Assembly: GCA_034359265.1 (NCBI GenBank) | Contig: CP136897.1 | Span: 19,896,001-19,960,000 of the forward strand | Direction of reading: 5' to 3' | Origin: Canna indica | Taxonomy: Eukaryota > Streptophyta > Magnoliopsida > Zingiberales > Cannaceae | DNA length: 64,000 nt | Part shown: piece by piece, positions 12,179-25,300 of the stretch | Layout: each line of letters begins with the position of its first letter | How positions within the stretch are numbered: the stretch's first letter is position 1 | Translations under genes and position numbers: made by a program | The notes under the pieces: generated by a model | Database searches by the model: none | Told to the model about the DNA's origin: nothing | What the model saw: the letters and a program-made list of their open reading frames with translations, nothing else

Positions 12179-13302
12179 ACCCGCTGCCTCATTATTTGAA
12201 TTGATCTTTCGCCTTATTAAGCAGAATCTTCTGTTCCAAGTGCGAAAGATGGGCAAGACTTAATTCTTCACTTCGTTGTTAATGATGTAAATGGATTAAG
12301 CACCACTTGTGCGATGTATGTAGTTAATTGTAGGTAAACTATCTCACTTTAGATGTGCTATCATTGACAGGTTTGCATTAAGGTATTGTGAATTAGCGGA
12401 AGGCAATTGGCATGGCATTTTGTTATTTAGACGATAAAGTGCAGATCGATTATTAGATATACGGGAAGTGAATCACTGGACGTGTCACTGGCTCCTGGGC
12501 TAATTGAAAGTACAATGTTTTGAGACATTAGAGTTCTAGGGGCATTAATATATGTAGATTCAAGGGCTGCAGAAAAAAAATCAACTACATGATATTTACT
12601 ATTTCTAATATTTTGCATGGATGTCCATATAAAGCATTCTTTAAGTTATAAATACAATTAATTGGTATGATGACATAAGAAATTAAGAATGATGAATGTG
12701 GTCCTATATTAAAAGGAAAGAAATCGTTTCAACCAAAAGATTTACTCATTCTCATTTAAATTCCTTGCTCTTTAGGTGTATATATATTAACAAGAGTTTC
12801 AGATTCAAGATCTAATGATGACTTGATAATGTGCCCTTTTCATTTGGGAGACTGACATTACCAATTCAGTAAAGATCAACAATACATGCAACCATCTAAT
12901 TCAAGACAATCCAATGTTTTTTAAAAAATTGAGATTTCAAACAATTATCTCCCACTGCTGGAATCTAGTAGTTCACTAATGAATTGAGAAATCTCAACTA
13001 TTTTATGGTTGTGCTAAAAATAGGAGCAAAAGAGTAACCCATGCAATGGTCACTGACTTCTCTCTCTGCTGTTTGAGCTGATATAGCTGTAAGCATGCTT
13101 TCAAATTCTGAGGCTGCCTCCACCAATATCATAGAGCACCAAACTTAGCCTGCAAATGCAGAGTCCAAGAAACACGAAGTTCCATCTATGCAATCGCATT
13201 TTCTGCAAGGCTTCACCTTCCTAGAATAGTGTAGATTGTTCACAAGATTGCTGGAAATGTAGACGGAATCAGCTCCTGTCATAATAATGAAGGCAAGGAA
13301 AG
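12179..13302. other. Intergenic region between two convergent genes
   Basis: It contains the 3' flanks of the histone deacetylase (+) and the mitochondrial carrier (-). It is AT-rich and unique-looking. No gene, tRNA or repeat was recognised, and no clear canonical polyadenylation signal was picked out. Confidence 0.6.
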
Positions 13303-16300
13303 TCAAGTGCGGGACCCTGCTGCTTGGATGTTAGAGCTTCGATCTAGTGATAAATTGGTGACCTCAGGAACATCATCATCTAATTCCTCATTGAAGTTAT
13401 CTCTAAGGAACTCCACTGCCATGAAGGTGAGGGCTGAAGCTGGGACATACCACATTATTCTAGGTACACTCCCTTTAAACAAACCACTAAAGCCCTCAGC
13501 CAACCATATTCTTTTTAAAGCATCCAGCCATCCCTTGTACCTGCCAAATTCCATACTCCGTGAAACTAATTAAAACTAATCACTTAAGTACCCGCTGTAA
13601 GTAACCTACTAATTAACTAAGGGGGCACAACCTTGCAGTTCAACATGATGATGTTGTTCAGAGAACAATGTCACCACAAAACAATGTCAGAGAACAACAT
13701 GATGAGGTATTCTGGTTTAGGGTGCACAAATTTGCATTCGTTGCTTTCGTGATTATTCGCTATCAATAAACAAAAATATTGGAGTCTTAACGAAAAATAA
13801 GGATATTTAAATGGGAAAAAATAGGTAGGAACGATGTAAACTGCTGCAACCATGTACCAATTACAAATTATACTACTGCTTCACAAGATATAGATGCAGC
13901 ACTAAATATAGCTAATTTATTCTTAAGACAATATTTAAAACCAAGTATTGCACCTTATAGTTGATCCCTGTACTTGCAATCTTGTCTTGATCACATCCAT
14001 AGGAGTTGTAAGATAGGCACTTAATCCTGCAAAACAAGAGCAGTAAAAATTTGGCAGTATGCACCATTATATTAAATATTACTAGTTCATGCAAGCTCAC
14101 AGGAAATAGAAATTGCACACTTGACAACAAACTCAAACATCTATTCCAGCAGATTTAGAGTAGTAGCTCACCACCAGCCAATCCTCCTAAAACCAGACCT
14201 TCAAAAGAACTGGCAACTTGTAGGTCAGCATTGGTAAAAAAGTTCTGCTGTCCGTACTCTGACATTTCCTTGAGTGCTTCATAAAAGGTTACCTGCAGGT
14301 GGCAAAACAAGTGTTTCTATTAGTACAATAACAAGAAACTTCACATGGCACATGTTCAACAAGAACGCAAGTTTGAAGAGTCAAATACTAGTGTGATGGA
14401 CAATATTTATCTGTATAGTATATATGAGATCCTTCAGGAGAGGTAGATATTATTAGGTTGAACCCAAGTTTGGCCAGCAGTTATTAGCAATGACCTAAGA
14501 ATTAATTCAATTAACTAAAAATCTCTAACAAGTATAATTTCATAAATAACAAAAAGAAAATGAACAAGAATGTAAAATACCCTAACAAACAAGCAGAAAT
14601 TACAACATTATTCATAAAGCAACACCAGTCCTGGAGAAAGGTGAAAGAAAAGTCTACTTCTAACGTAATATAAAAGGGGAATAGAAATATAAACAAAAAC
14701 CACAGTGCAAATGACAGTAGCAATCTACATGAAAAAAATAACCAGGATTTCAGCATACCATAAGACCAGCAAAAGGCACATCCCTTGCAAGTGTAGACCA
14801 ATACCTACAGAATGAAGGACAAGGAATTCAGTTATACCAATATGCGTGACCAAAAAAAATGTATGCATAAACAGAGGATCTAGCTTGGGTTAGAATTGGG
14901 AAGAAATCTACAGGAAGTATTTTTAAGGGATAGTGGGTGTTACGGAAAGCTTGGGACAAAGGTTAGAGTATTGGCGAGAACAAAAAAATAGAAACGAAAA
15001 AGTCTCTCCTCTGCTTGCATATTCAATAAACCACAGAACATTTGATAAACAACACTTGAATTGCATAAAATCAAGTCATCTACTTAATCAGCACACATCA
15101 AACTTGGGACTAAATAGGTATATGCATATATACTCAAATGCCAAAGCACATTCTAAATGTGAATAAGAGTTTAAGGAAAACATTGTACCCGGCAAATAAA
15201 CCTCTCAGTCCATGCTGCTTCCAAATTGAATGGCCTGCTTGAAACATTCCAGTATAATAACCATACATCTTCTCCCCTGGCTTACGAGAGATGTTTTCTT
15301 TCATAAATGTTGATGTCCAAGATTTTCTCGTGCCTTGTACCTGCATTCGTAACTTCACCACTTCACATGGTACATACACAAAAGAACCAAGTGTATCTCC
15401 TGAAAATGGAACGGATTTGAAATTAAAATTGGTTATCATGGCATTTTTTCTTGAGATATCAGCTATCAAGTTGCTAAAGAATATAATAATAATATTCTTC
15501 AAACTTACTGAAAGGCAGTTGTAAATAAGTTACAACTTATATAGAATCAAGAAAAGCAAGACAATTAGCAAATACATCCTTAATCCAAGAATGGCTGAAC
15601 TGTTTTACAGTACACTTAATAAGTGGCATGGTTTTGTCAACACTATTATGAATAGAAGGGCCACTTCAGCTACATAAAGGGGTAGATCACTTCTCACATG
15701 TTTTTTTCCCAGATATCAGTATTGTATTTATTCACAACTAGTGAATCCATGTTGCAATTTGCAAGTAAGCTTCAGATTGTTCCTTAACAAGACTGGAATA
15801 CTGGATGCAGTCATTGTTGGCAATTGTTAAGTACCTGTAGTATTTGCATATGATTTGCACCATATGTGGAGTTCAAAATAAGATCCTTTTTGAACAATAC
15901 ATGTCTTTCACATACAACGATAAAAATGAGTAACCCTCCATTGAATGACAGTCCCCAAAAAACGTACTTCTATGTCAAAAAAACGTATTCGTAGAAATAT
16001 TTGGAAGAAAAAAGGGTATTTAACTGCATTAAAGGCTTTTTCTTTAGCAAAATCGGTTTCCACAGGACGTTCAAAAAGATTTTTTGTGCAACAAACAAAT
16101 AATAAAGTCTTAGAATAATCGGACTTGCAGATACATCAACATGAAATAAGACAACATAACCTGGAATAGCTACAAGGAATGACCATGCATCATTATCATC
16201 ATCTTGTGCGTGTTTTGTTATATGATATCAAGAAAATCATCACAATGTACTTCAAGAAATGTAATGAAAGCAGATATGATATAAATGGTGTCAAGTATTG

Positions 16301-19300
16301 TGTCTACTTTTGCGATTTAATGGAAGGCTAGCACAGGTAATATGAGACACTTGCCAAGGAAACCTAAATGTAAAATTGTATGTTATTTATATATTGGCAG
16401 GGAAGCTATCCTATTCATTCTTTCTTATGTCCCCATAAGCACGCGGTGGAAGTACTTCCATGAACAAAAGAAGAGACTAGCTGTTGTGACCAAGAGTCTA
16501 AGTAGAGTGATACTGAAGGACCTGAGAATAACCTCAGAAGGAGGCTCCATAGAATGTACTAAACCAGTAGTGTAAAATGGATGACCAGTAGGATAACAAT
16601 GTAAAGAATATCATTAATACTTATTATGGTTCCTCTTTCCACAATAAGTGCACTTAAGGCAACCTTGACCAAAACCACGGCCTCTCATTTGTCGAGACCA
16701 CTTCCAAATCAAGATCACTAATAGGCTCTGCAGAAGATAAAGGAATAGTGGAGCACAGATCAAGGGTAGGCAAGGTAGAGGTGGCAACGGGCTGGGTCAG
16801 CCCATGGGCGGCTCGGACCCGGCCCGGTTTCGAGTCGGGCAGGGCCCAGCACGGCTGTGCCCAGAAGACGGGCCGGGCTCGCCTTCTGGGCACGCGGACC
16901 GTGCTCGGCACGGCCCGCGTGCTCTGGGCGAGCACGGGAGGCCTGGCGTGCGCTAGGCCTACGTCAGCCCAAGCCAGACTTGGCTCGGGCCGACAAATAT
17001 TTTTTATTAAAAAAAAAAATCTATAAATACCCCCTCCTCTTCTTTATTTCTTCTATCTTCATCTTCAACTCTTTCTCTCAATCCTCAACTCTCAACTCTC
17101 ATTTCTCAACTCTCTTACTCCCAACGATCAACAACATTTTAAGCTCATCAAGAAGCCAAGGATTCAAGATTGTTGTTAATTTTTTGTAATCTCTTCAATT
17201 TGTTTCATTGATTAGTATAATATTTATAATTTTTATATTTTTAATTTATACTAATGGCAGATGGAGATTTTTCAGGTTATACTCCACAAACTAGATCAAA
17301 TATGTTAGAAGAAATGTCTCATGTTACTCCTACCACTCAACAAAATCAAAACATAGAGATAAGTCTATCTATTAATTTATGTCCATCGGGTAGAAAAAAA
17401 AGTATGGTTTGGGAATATTTTGAGAAAATTATTGAACCTGATGGCACCATAACAAAAGCCCGGTGCAAAAAATGTCAAAAAAAATTTCCGGCTTCAACAA
17501 CCGGAGGAACTGGTCATTTATTACGTCATGCAAAGGGTCATGACACTAAGGTTACACAAGCTCAACAAATTCTTAATTTATCTTCTTCGGTTTAACAGTT
17601 TTTTCGTATGATCGTGATTTTCAACGTCGAGAACTTGCAAAATTAATTGTTCAATGTGAATCTCCTTTTAGTTTTGTTGATCAACCAAGATTTTCTAGTT
17701 GGATTCAAAATACTTTACAACCAAAATATAAAAAAATTACTCGAAATACAATGAAAAGTGATGCTTTAAAATTATTTTTTACATATAGAGAATATATAAT
17801 GACTAGTTTTCAAAATAATAAATTAAAAATTTCTTTAACATCTGATGTTTGGTCTAGTCAACGTACTACTAATTCTTACATTTGTGTTACTGCACATTGG
17901 ATTGATGAAAATTTTATTTTGCAAAAAAGAATAATTAGTTTTAAAGTTTTTGAATATCCACACTTCTGTTGCCATTTTTTCTGCTATTAAATTTGTAACA
18001 TCTTTCTATAATATAAATGATAAAAAAAATTCGATTAGTTTTGATAATGCTAGTAATAATGATGCTGCTATCCCTCCCCTTATACAGTTATTTAAACCAG
18101 TATTAGAAGGTAAATTATTTCATGTTCATTGTGTTTGTGATGTTCTTAATTTATGTGTACAAGATGATTTAAAACAAGTAAATATACATGTAAAAAAAAT
18201 AAGAGATGTTATTAGATATATGCATTCTTCAAAAGCAATAACACAAGAATTTGAAAAATTATATCAATCTTTTAATAAATCATTTAAAAAATTTAATGGT
18301 GATGTTATTACTAGATGGAATTCAACATATCATATGCTTATGTCTACAATAAGATATCAAGATATTCTTACAATGTTTTACAATTAAAATATGTCTGGTG
18401 ATCCAATTAATAATAATGATTGGTTAGTTGTTGGGCATATTACTCAAATTTTAGAACTTTTTAATAAAGCTACCGAACAACTTTCCGGTCTTTATTATCC
18501 TACATGTAATTTAACTCTTTCACATATAGTTCGTATTAGTGAAGTATTTTCTTCATATAGACATCATCCTTTATTTGCACAAATTATTTCTTTAATGGAA
18601 TCTAAATTTAAAAAGTATTGGTCAGATATAGCTAGTTTATTTTGTTTAGCAATATGTTTAGATCCTAGAATGAAAATTGATGGTTTAAATATGTTGTTAG
18701 ATGATTATTATAACAATATGGAATTAGATAATGTTGAAGAAAAAAAATTAAAATTTCAAATTTATTGAATTCTATATTTGTATTTTACGCTTCAAAATTT
18801 GGTGATACAATTACAAATAAAACATCTTCTACTTCTAGATTAAGAGATGATGGTGGAAATAGTATTAATTCTCAATTTGGTCGTAGAATAAAAAAACTAA
18901 ATCTACTAATTTTAATGAATACTTTTTTTTCTAGATCATAATCATTCTGAAGAAATAGATGATTATGAAATTTTAGCATGGTGGAAAAAACAAGAAAATA
19001 CGTATCCTATTATTTCCTTCATCGCACATGATATACTAACTGTTCCTGTGTCTACAGTAGCTTCCGAGTCTTATTTTAGTGCAGGAAATAGAATTCTCGA
19101 CGAAAAAAGAAGCCGAATGAGTGAAGAAACGGTTGAAATGTGCATTTGCTTAAAAGACTGGTTGGATGCTGAAGATAGATTACAAGATAAGGGAGGACAC
19201 GACACTTCATCGTCGGGAGAGAAGGAAGCTCAAACAAGCGAAGCTGGTGCTGCTGGTCCAAGTACAAGTTAAATCACCGGGACTACGGGTGATTAAAAAT

Positions 19301-22300
19301 GTAAAAAGAACTACGTAGACCTCATCCTTCTATAGTTAATCATTGGGGAGCACAAGTTTAGCTATAGAAGGTACGTAGGCACCCTTTTAAGGTGCGGCCT
19401 ATTATAATATTAAAAAAATTATTTTATCATTGGATGAATATTTTTGTATTAAAGATAAATAAAAATTTAATTATAATTTGATTTTTTAAAAATCTTTTTA
19501 TTAATTTGTACTGTGTTACATATAAAAAATGTGTTAAAAAATATATAATAAAATTTAGTACAATGATTAATAAAATTAGAGGTCCAAGTTCAAAATTAAC
19601 CCGTAATCATTAATTTTTAAAATTAAATTTTAAACCTTTAAAAATTTAAATTTAAAAATTTAAATTAAATAATTAATTTTCGGGCCGGCCTGAACCCGGC
19701 CCGGCCCGAGCCCAGCTGGGCTGGCTCGGGCTGGGCTTGGCTGCCAATGGTTCGGGCCGACCCGAGCCCGGGCACGGCCCGTTGCCACCTCCAAGGCAAG
19801 GTGCTCCCCAAAATATGTTGTTCCAACTCATACTTAAGACACACCATGTGGAGGAAGAAGATAGTGAGAAAGTTGTTGATGAGCTCACGTATGACCTTGA
19901 CATCTGGAATAACCTCCAATAAATCACTAAATTTGGTCGCCACAACCTAATAATGAACAACATGAGTGATCATGTCCTCATTTGACCGTCGCAACTCACA
20001 TCATATAAGTGAGGTAGGTCATGCTGTACAATCTCCAAGCATGCTCTCATATAGAACACAGATCTAAATGCTTCAAAAGATAAGTGATGGATTAATAGAT
20101 TGTCATAGGAGTGCCAAAAGTTGAACATCTAGTTTTGTCTATGCGGCTTTGTTAGTTTCATCAATATTTGACGGTGTTCTATAGAGGTAATCTGATTGAC
20201 CTTGTCCCATAAACCACACCTCAACATCGGCCGACCATGAAGCATGATTTTTTCCATTAAGTTTCTTCGTAGTAATAAGTAATAACAAAGTATATAGTCA
20301 AGGATGCCATTGGTGTGACAATGATTGGAGAGCATTGTTCAATTGAATTGGTTACACTTGTTCAAACAAATTGGTTGCACTGTTCAAAGTAGAGAGAAAG
20401 ACCAGATCCAATGGAGTAGCACAAGTGACCACGGGATCAAGACATTGGCTGAGAAGTGAGCAACACAATTCAAAGCACAAGAGAACAAGTCTATTCAAAG
20501 AACAAGGTGGCAAAAGCAAGAGGCAGAGACTTCTGATGGCAACTTTGGCGATATTGATGGGGAAGAAATCTGTTGTCGGTGCATGGGAAGAAGTCCGTCA
20601 TAGAACGTGAGAAGAGGCACAAGGGAAGAAGTTGGCTGCCCAAGTGGCAGCTAGGATTAAGCGTAAGGCACGAGAACGCACAACCACATAAGGAGGGGAG
20701 TGACGTGCCCTGCGATGATGTCATTGGCGTCGCAGGCTTGCGCTGTAGACGTGGGCGCATCGCATTGCGCCCTGTGCTGCTGTCATGAGCACATGGAATC
20801 GCACCCCGCTGCACGCAACTCATGTTGTCGTTGCAGGAGTTGCGAGTGCGTGAAGGATCACAGGTGTGTGGGACTGCAGGCACATTAGGGATTTTTTTGG
20901 CTTTTCCCATTCATGAGAAGACAAAGCACATAAAAATTGAATGTTACTTTATCAGGAAAAAAAGTGCAGTCCAAAGAGATAACCATGTCATTTGTGAGTT
21001 CGTGTGATCAGTTGGCTAATATGCTAACTAAATCTTTGAGTGGTTCTTGAATAATCTACATTTGTAACAAGTTGGGTTTGCATAATAATTTTAGCTCCAA
21101 CTTGAGGTGGGAGTGTTAATGGACCTAAATGTAAATTTGTATGTTAATTTTATATATTGGTAGAGAGGGAGCTACCCGATTCATTCTTTATTTTCTACCC
21201 ATGTTTCTACGGTACATATAATCAACTGTATTTAATTATAAATCAGTCCATGTAAAATAAAGTTAAGGTCCAGAAAGATAGCATTTAAGAAAACTGTACA
21301 GATTCAAGATAGTTTTAAACATGGTTATCGAATCGCACGATTCGGAATCGCGAATCGTGCGATCCGATGCGATTCGTGTAAGCGGCGATTCGAATCGCGG
21401 CGTTTTTTTTTTTCTTCTTAGCAGCGTCTTCTTCCTTGCACGCTCGCCGGCGCCTGTGCTTGTGGTTTCTTCACTCGCCAGCCAAGTCGCGAGTCGCGAC
21501 TTCTCCTCTCCGCCTCGCCGGCATAGTCGCGAGTCGCGACTGCTACACTCTGCCTCGCCGACACAGTCGCGAGTCGCGACTGCTACACTCCGACTTCATC
21601 AGTCGGGTTCAAGTCTTCAACAGAGTCGGGTTCCTGCTTGCTTCAACAGAGCCGCTTCATCAGTCTGCTCCAAGTCTTCAAGAGAGCCGCTTTGTCTGCT
21701 TCAAGCCTTCAAGGCTTCAACAGTGGCCGAGCCTTGCTTCAACAGTGTTGCTTCCATAATTTTATTTGCACAGTCCTTCCTCAATCCTCTTTGACTCATA
21801 TGACTCGTATATAAGTAACTTTTCATGTATCTTCTGAATCTTACGATTCGATACGATTCACGATTCACGATTCAAAATTTAGCCTCGCGATTCACGTTGT
21901 GAATTGCGATTCGATAACCTTGGTTTTAAACTTTTTCAATTAGCTATTCTGAACGGAAAGTAAAACTGCCAGCCTCTTATTTCCATTTTGCACTCTTTAA
22001 TGATAAAGTAACAAAACAATATTCCTCATGTAGACAGATGATGGGAAAAATTGAAGAGCAGAAGTACTGTCATATCATGTTATATGACATTTATGATCTA
22101 GAGTATAAGAAGCAAATTGTTAAGGAGAAAACTGTCTTTTAAGAAAGAACCTTGAAATTTTGCTTATAAGTAATATTTAGAAGGCATGGCACAATCTTTT
22201 ACCAATTGCTCCTGCAATGAAATGAGACCAATGACCACTAAGTCCAGGATTTACTTTCTCCAACCACGTTTTGGTGGACTCTATGACACCAAAGTAGGTT

Positions 22301-25300
22301 GCACCAGTTGCTAGTGATCCAGTCACACCGGGAGTGATCCCTCTGTAAAACCCTGGAAAAAAGAGAGTAAACTTTATGCACATGGATGTTTATAGAATCA
22401 TTATGTCTAGGTCACTCTCACCAGTTATTTCAATTTGATAGGTTCTTTTGCAAGAAAGAAACCAATTAAAAAAAAAATGCCTGAATCTCTCTACATAAAT
22501 CAGCTAGTATTTTGATAAGTGCATCTGGAAAGTCCATCTCCCCAACAACAAAAAGAATTTTCCAACATATGACAACCTTCAAAAATTTGCTCTAGCACTA
22601 ACTCTAGGCTTTAGAGGTGCACTTTTATCCAGTTAATAAATTGAGCACCATGGAGGAAAAGCTGACCATAAAGCACATACTTTTCCCATGAAGCAATTAT
22701 ACCACACAAAATTATACAATATTTCTATAACACCAATAATCCAATGCATCAATTGAGTGACCCAATCTACAAGTGATACATTTCTAGACCATTATTTTGT
22801 GCAATTAAGAATATCTATATAGTTTACTGCCATCAAGAACAGACCAAGAATTCTTCATGGTATATACTTGAAGTGTGATGTGTCAATAACTTATTCAACA
22901 TACAGCAGGAAGCATTTTGGATCATTGATCTAGTAGGAAGTGGAGTTTTCATAATATATATATACCAATACTTTCTGCAGGAAAGGTAGAGAGACAAAAT
23001 AAATAGTGTGGCTGGAGATTAAGCTTTAATTTTTTCACATAACTATAAAAGCCTAACTTAAAGGTTTTAACTATGAAACCTTTTATATAACTATCGCTAT
23101 TGATCTTAACAAAAATTGAATCTTTTGTGTAACCAATAAAACCTAGTTTTATGGTGCATACTAGCTGATGACTGTATAAGGTGACCTTTAAAATATGCAA
23201 ATGAACCCACCTACCCATGAGCAATTCAGAGGTCAGTTGGATCCCTAAATGAGCCAAAAGCTCAAGCTTTTGTTATGGGATGGATTCTTATATCAGATGA
23301 GCTTGAACACAAATCTCTAATCATTAAGCCTTATGAACAAGCTTGTTTCTTGTGTTCATGAATCTGATGAAATCCCATGAAAAATTATGCATGCTGTAAT
23401 TTATGTACTTGTCGTGGTTTGTATTTATTTGGGAAGCTTTATGTTATAAAAAAATTGAAATTTTTGTTATTGCTGCAGACTTGATTAGAATTTTATATAA
23501 ATATTTTTGAGAAAGTTTAGAAATCTTTAAAAGGGGATATAATTTTTAAAAATTACAGGTTGTGTTTAAAATTTTGATTTTGTATATGGTTATGATATTT
23601 TCTGAGCAAATTATTTATATTCATAATCTAAGTTGAATTCTTGTTTTTTTGGTCATCATCATAAGCAAAGTCATGACATATCGTTGAGATTTACCAACAG
23701 GTAGATTGACTCGAAGGTGGGGCATGACAATGTTGGTATCAAAGTGACCTTGCCCTAGGCATGGTGAGGGAGCTTATTTGAGAAAGAGTTGTCATATAAT
23801 AGATATTATGGAAGATGTTTCCTTGTAAGAAATTTATCCTATTAGTATAAAAAAGTAATTAATCTAAACTACTTTCATATTAGCCCTTAGTTGTATTGTT
23901 TTCCAAACAAATTAAGGGATCCAAAGTACACTTAAATCTTTTAACAAGAATGCAATATAAGAAATGAGAATAGTGAGGTCAAGAGTAGTTTGCTGATAAT
24001 AATACTATAAACTATCAAGTATTCAAGTGCATGCCACTTGGACCTCACTTAACTTCTTACTAATTTTTTTTGTTAAAAAATTCTACTTAGCGTTACATGT
24101 GAAAGAATTTTTTTCATTTTGCAATTTATCTTTCCACAAAGCTCATGCATGAACTTAATTTTATTTTGGAACTAGTCCCTCATCACTCAAAACAAGGAGA
24201 TACTTCATGAAATTCTCCTATTAAAGTGATTGGGTTCCACACAAGAGGAATCCAGCTATGATCATAAATTTGGGCCAATTTGCTTGAGCCAAGCTTGAGT
24301 TTTGCTAAAATTAAATGATCCAAGGTTGACTCTACCTTTTTAGCTGATTTGAGTTAGAACTCAAGTCAAGTCACTTAAAATTTATAGAACCAAGATCAAT
24401 CCAGTTACATATCAGTTTGGCTTGGATTGGCTTGTTCAAAGTCCTAAGTGTTTGCAAGAAACTGGATTAAAAAAGCAATTATCTTAAAAGATGCTATCTC
24501 GTTTAAGTGGGAGCTACCTAGATTGCACATATACATCACAAGTCCCCAAATTACAAAACAAATATATAACATCTAGGCATGACATATAAATAAAATGCTT
24601 AAAGTGGTGATATCCTACAACAGCATTCATCAATGGTCTAAACAAACTGAAAAACTCATGCAGTCATTAACAGCAAAAACAAAACCTTTTTATGTCACAA
24701 GAAGGAAATCAATTTTAGAATTTAGAGCAAACTGGAAAAATGAAGTAATCATTATAAACCTTGCAGCCCATCTGAGACCCAGACAGTCTTGACCATTTGC
24801 AGTATGTTCTTCTGAGCCTGATAAACAAAGCAGAGTTTCAGGAATAGATTGCCCAGAGATCACAAACAAAGCTGTTACCAATCTTTAATGTAAAACAATT
24901 GAAATGTTTGTACCTGAGTACCACTAATAATGGCCTGGCTCTGGATTCTTGTTTTCAGAGTGTCTATTGGGTGCATCATACCCTCGCCGAGCCCACCAGC
25001 CATTGCTCCCCACATGAATTCCCTCCACACTACATGAAAATTAATTATCCAAAAGTTCATAATCTATCTTTTAGAACTAACTGCAAGAATACAATTTGTC
25101 AGCAAGTAATCTTCCTTAAAGGAACCGTAACTAGCAACCACATAAGTTGAATCCACCGCCTGATAGACCATCATTTCACAATCTCAATAATCAACCAAGA
25201 ACCAAAACCCTGAACCCGACATCCGCCCATTTTAAAATTTCCACAAGCCTCGAGAATCTAGCTGGTTGCGAACAGAGAAATTTTAAATAACATTCGTTTA

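Larger units (their letters stand above)
16640..20340 (-). pseudogene. Ty1/copia gag remnant, split by a hAT insertion
   Basis: On the minus strand, reading from about 20335, there is a gag start-like region ([18 protein letters not shown]) with several stops, continuing to about 19803. After the 16777-19794 hAT element is removed with one 8-bp duplication, the minus-strand frame continues in 16776-16650 towards a zinc-knuckle-like CTYCGKRNH. This is a decayed UBN2-type gag. No functional gene remains. Confidence 0.7.

Noticed and set aside
21321..21794. 157-codon frame in the carrier intron
   Set aside because: It lies wholly inside the inverted-repeat MITE and consists of translated tandem repeats.
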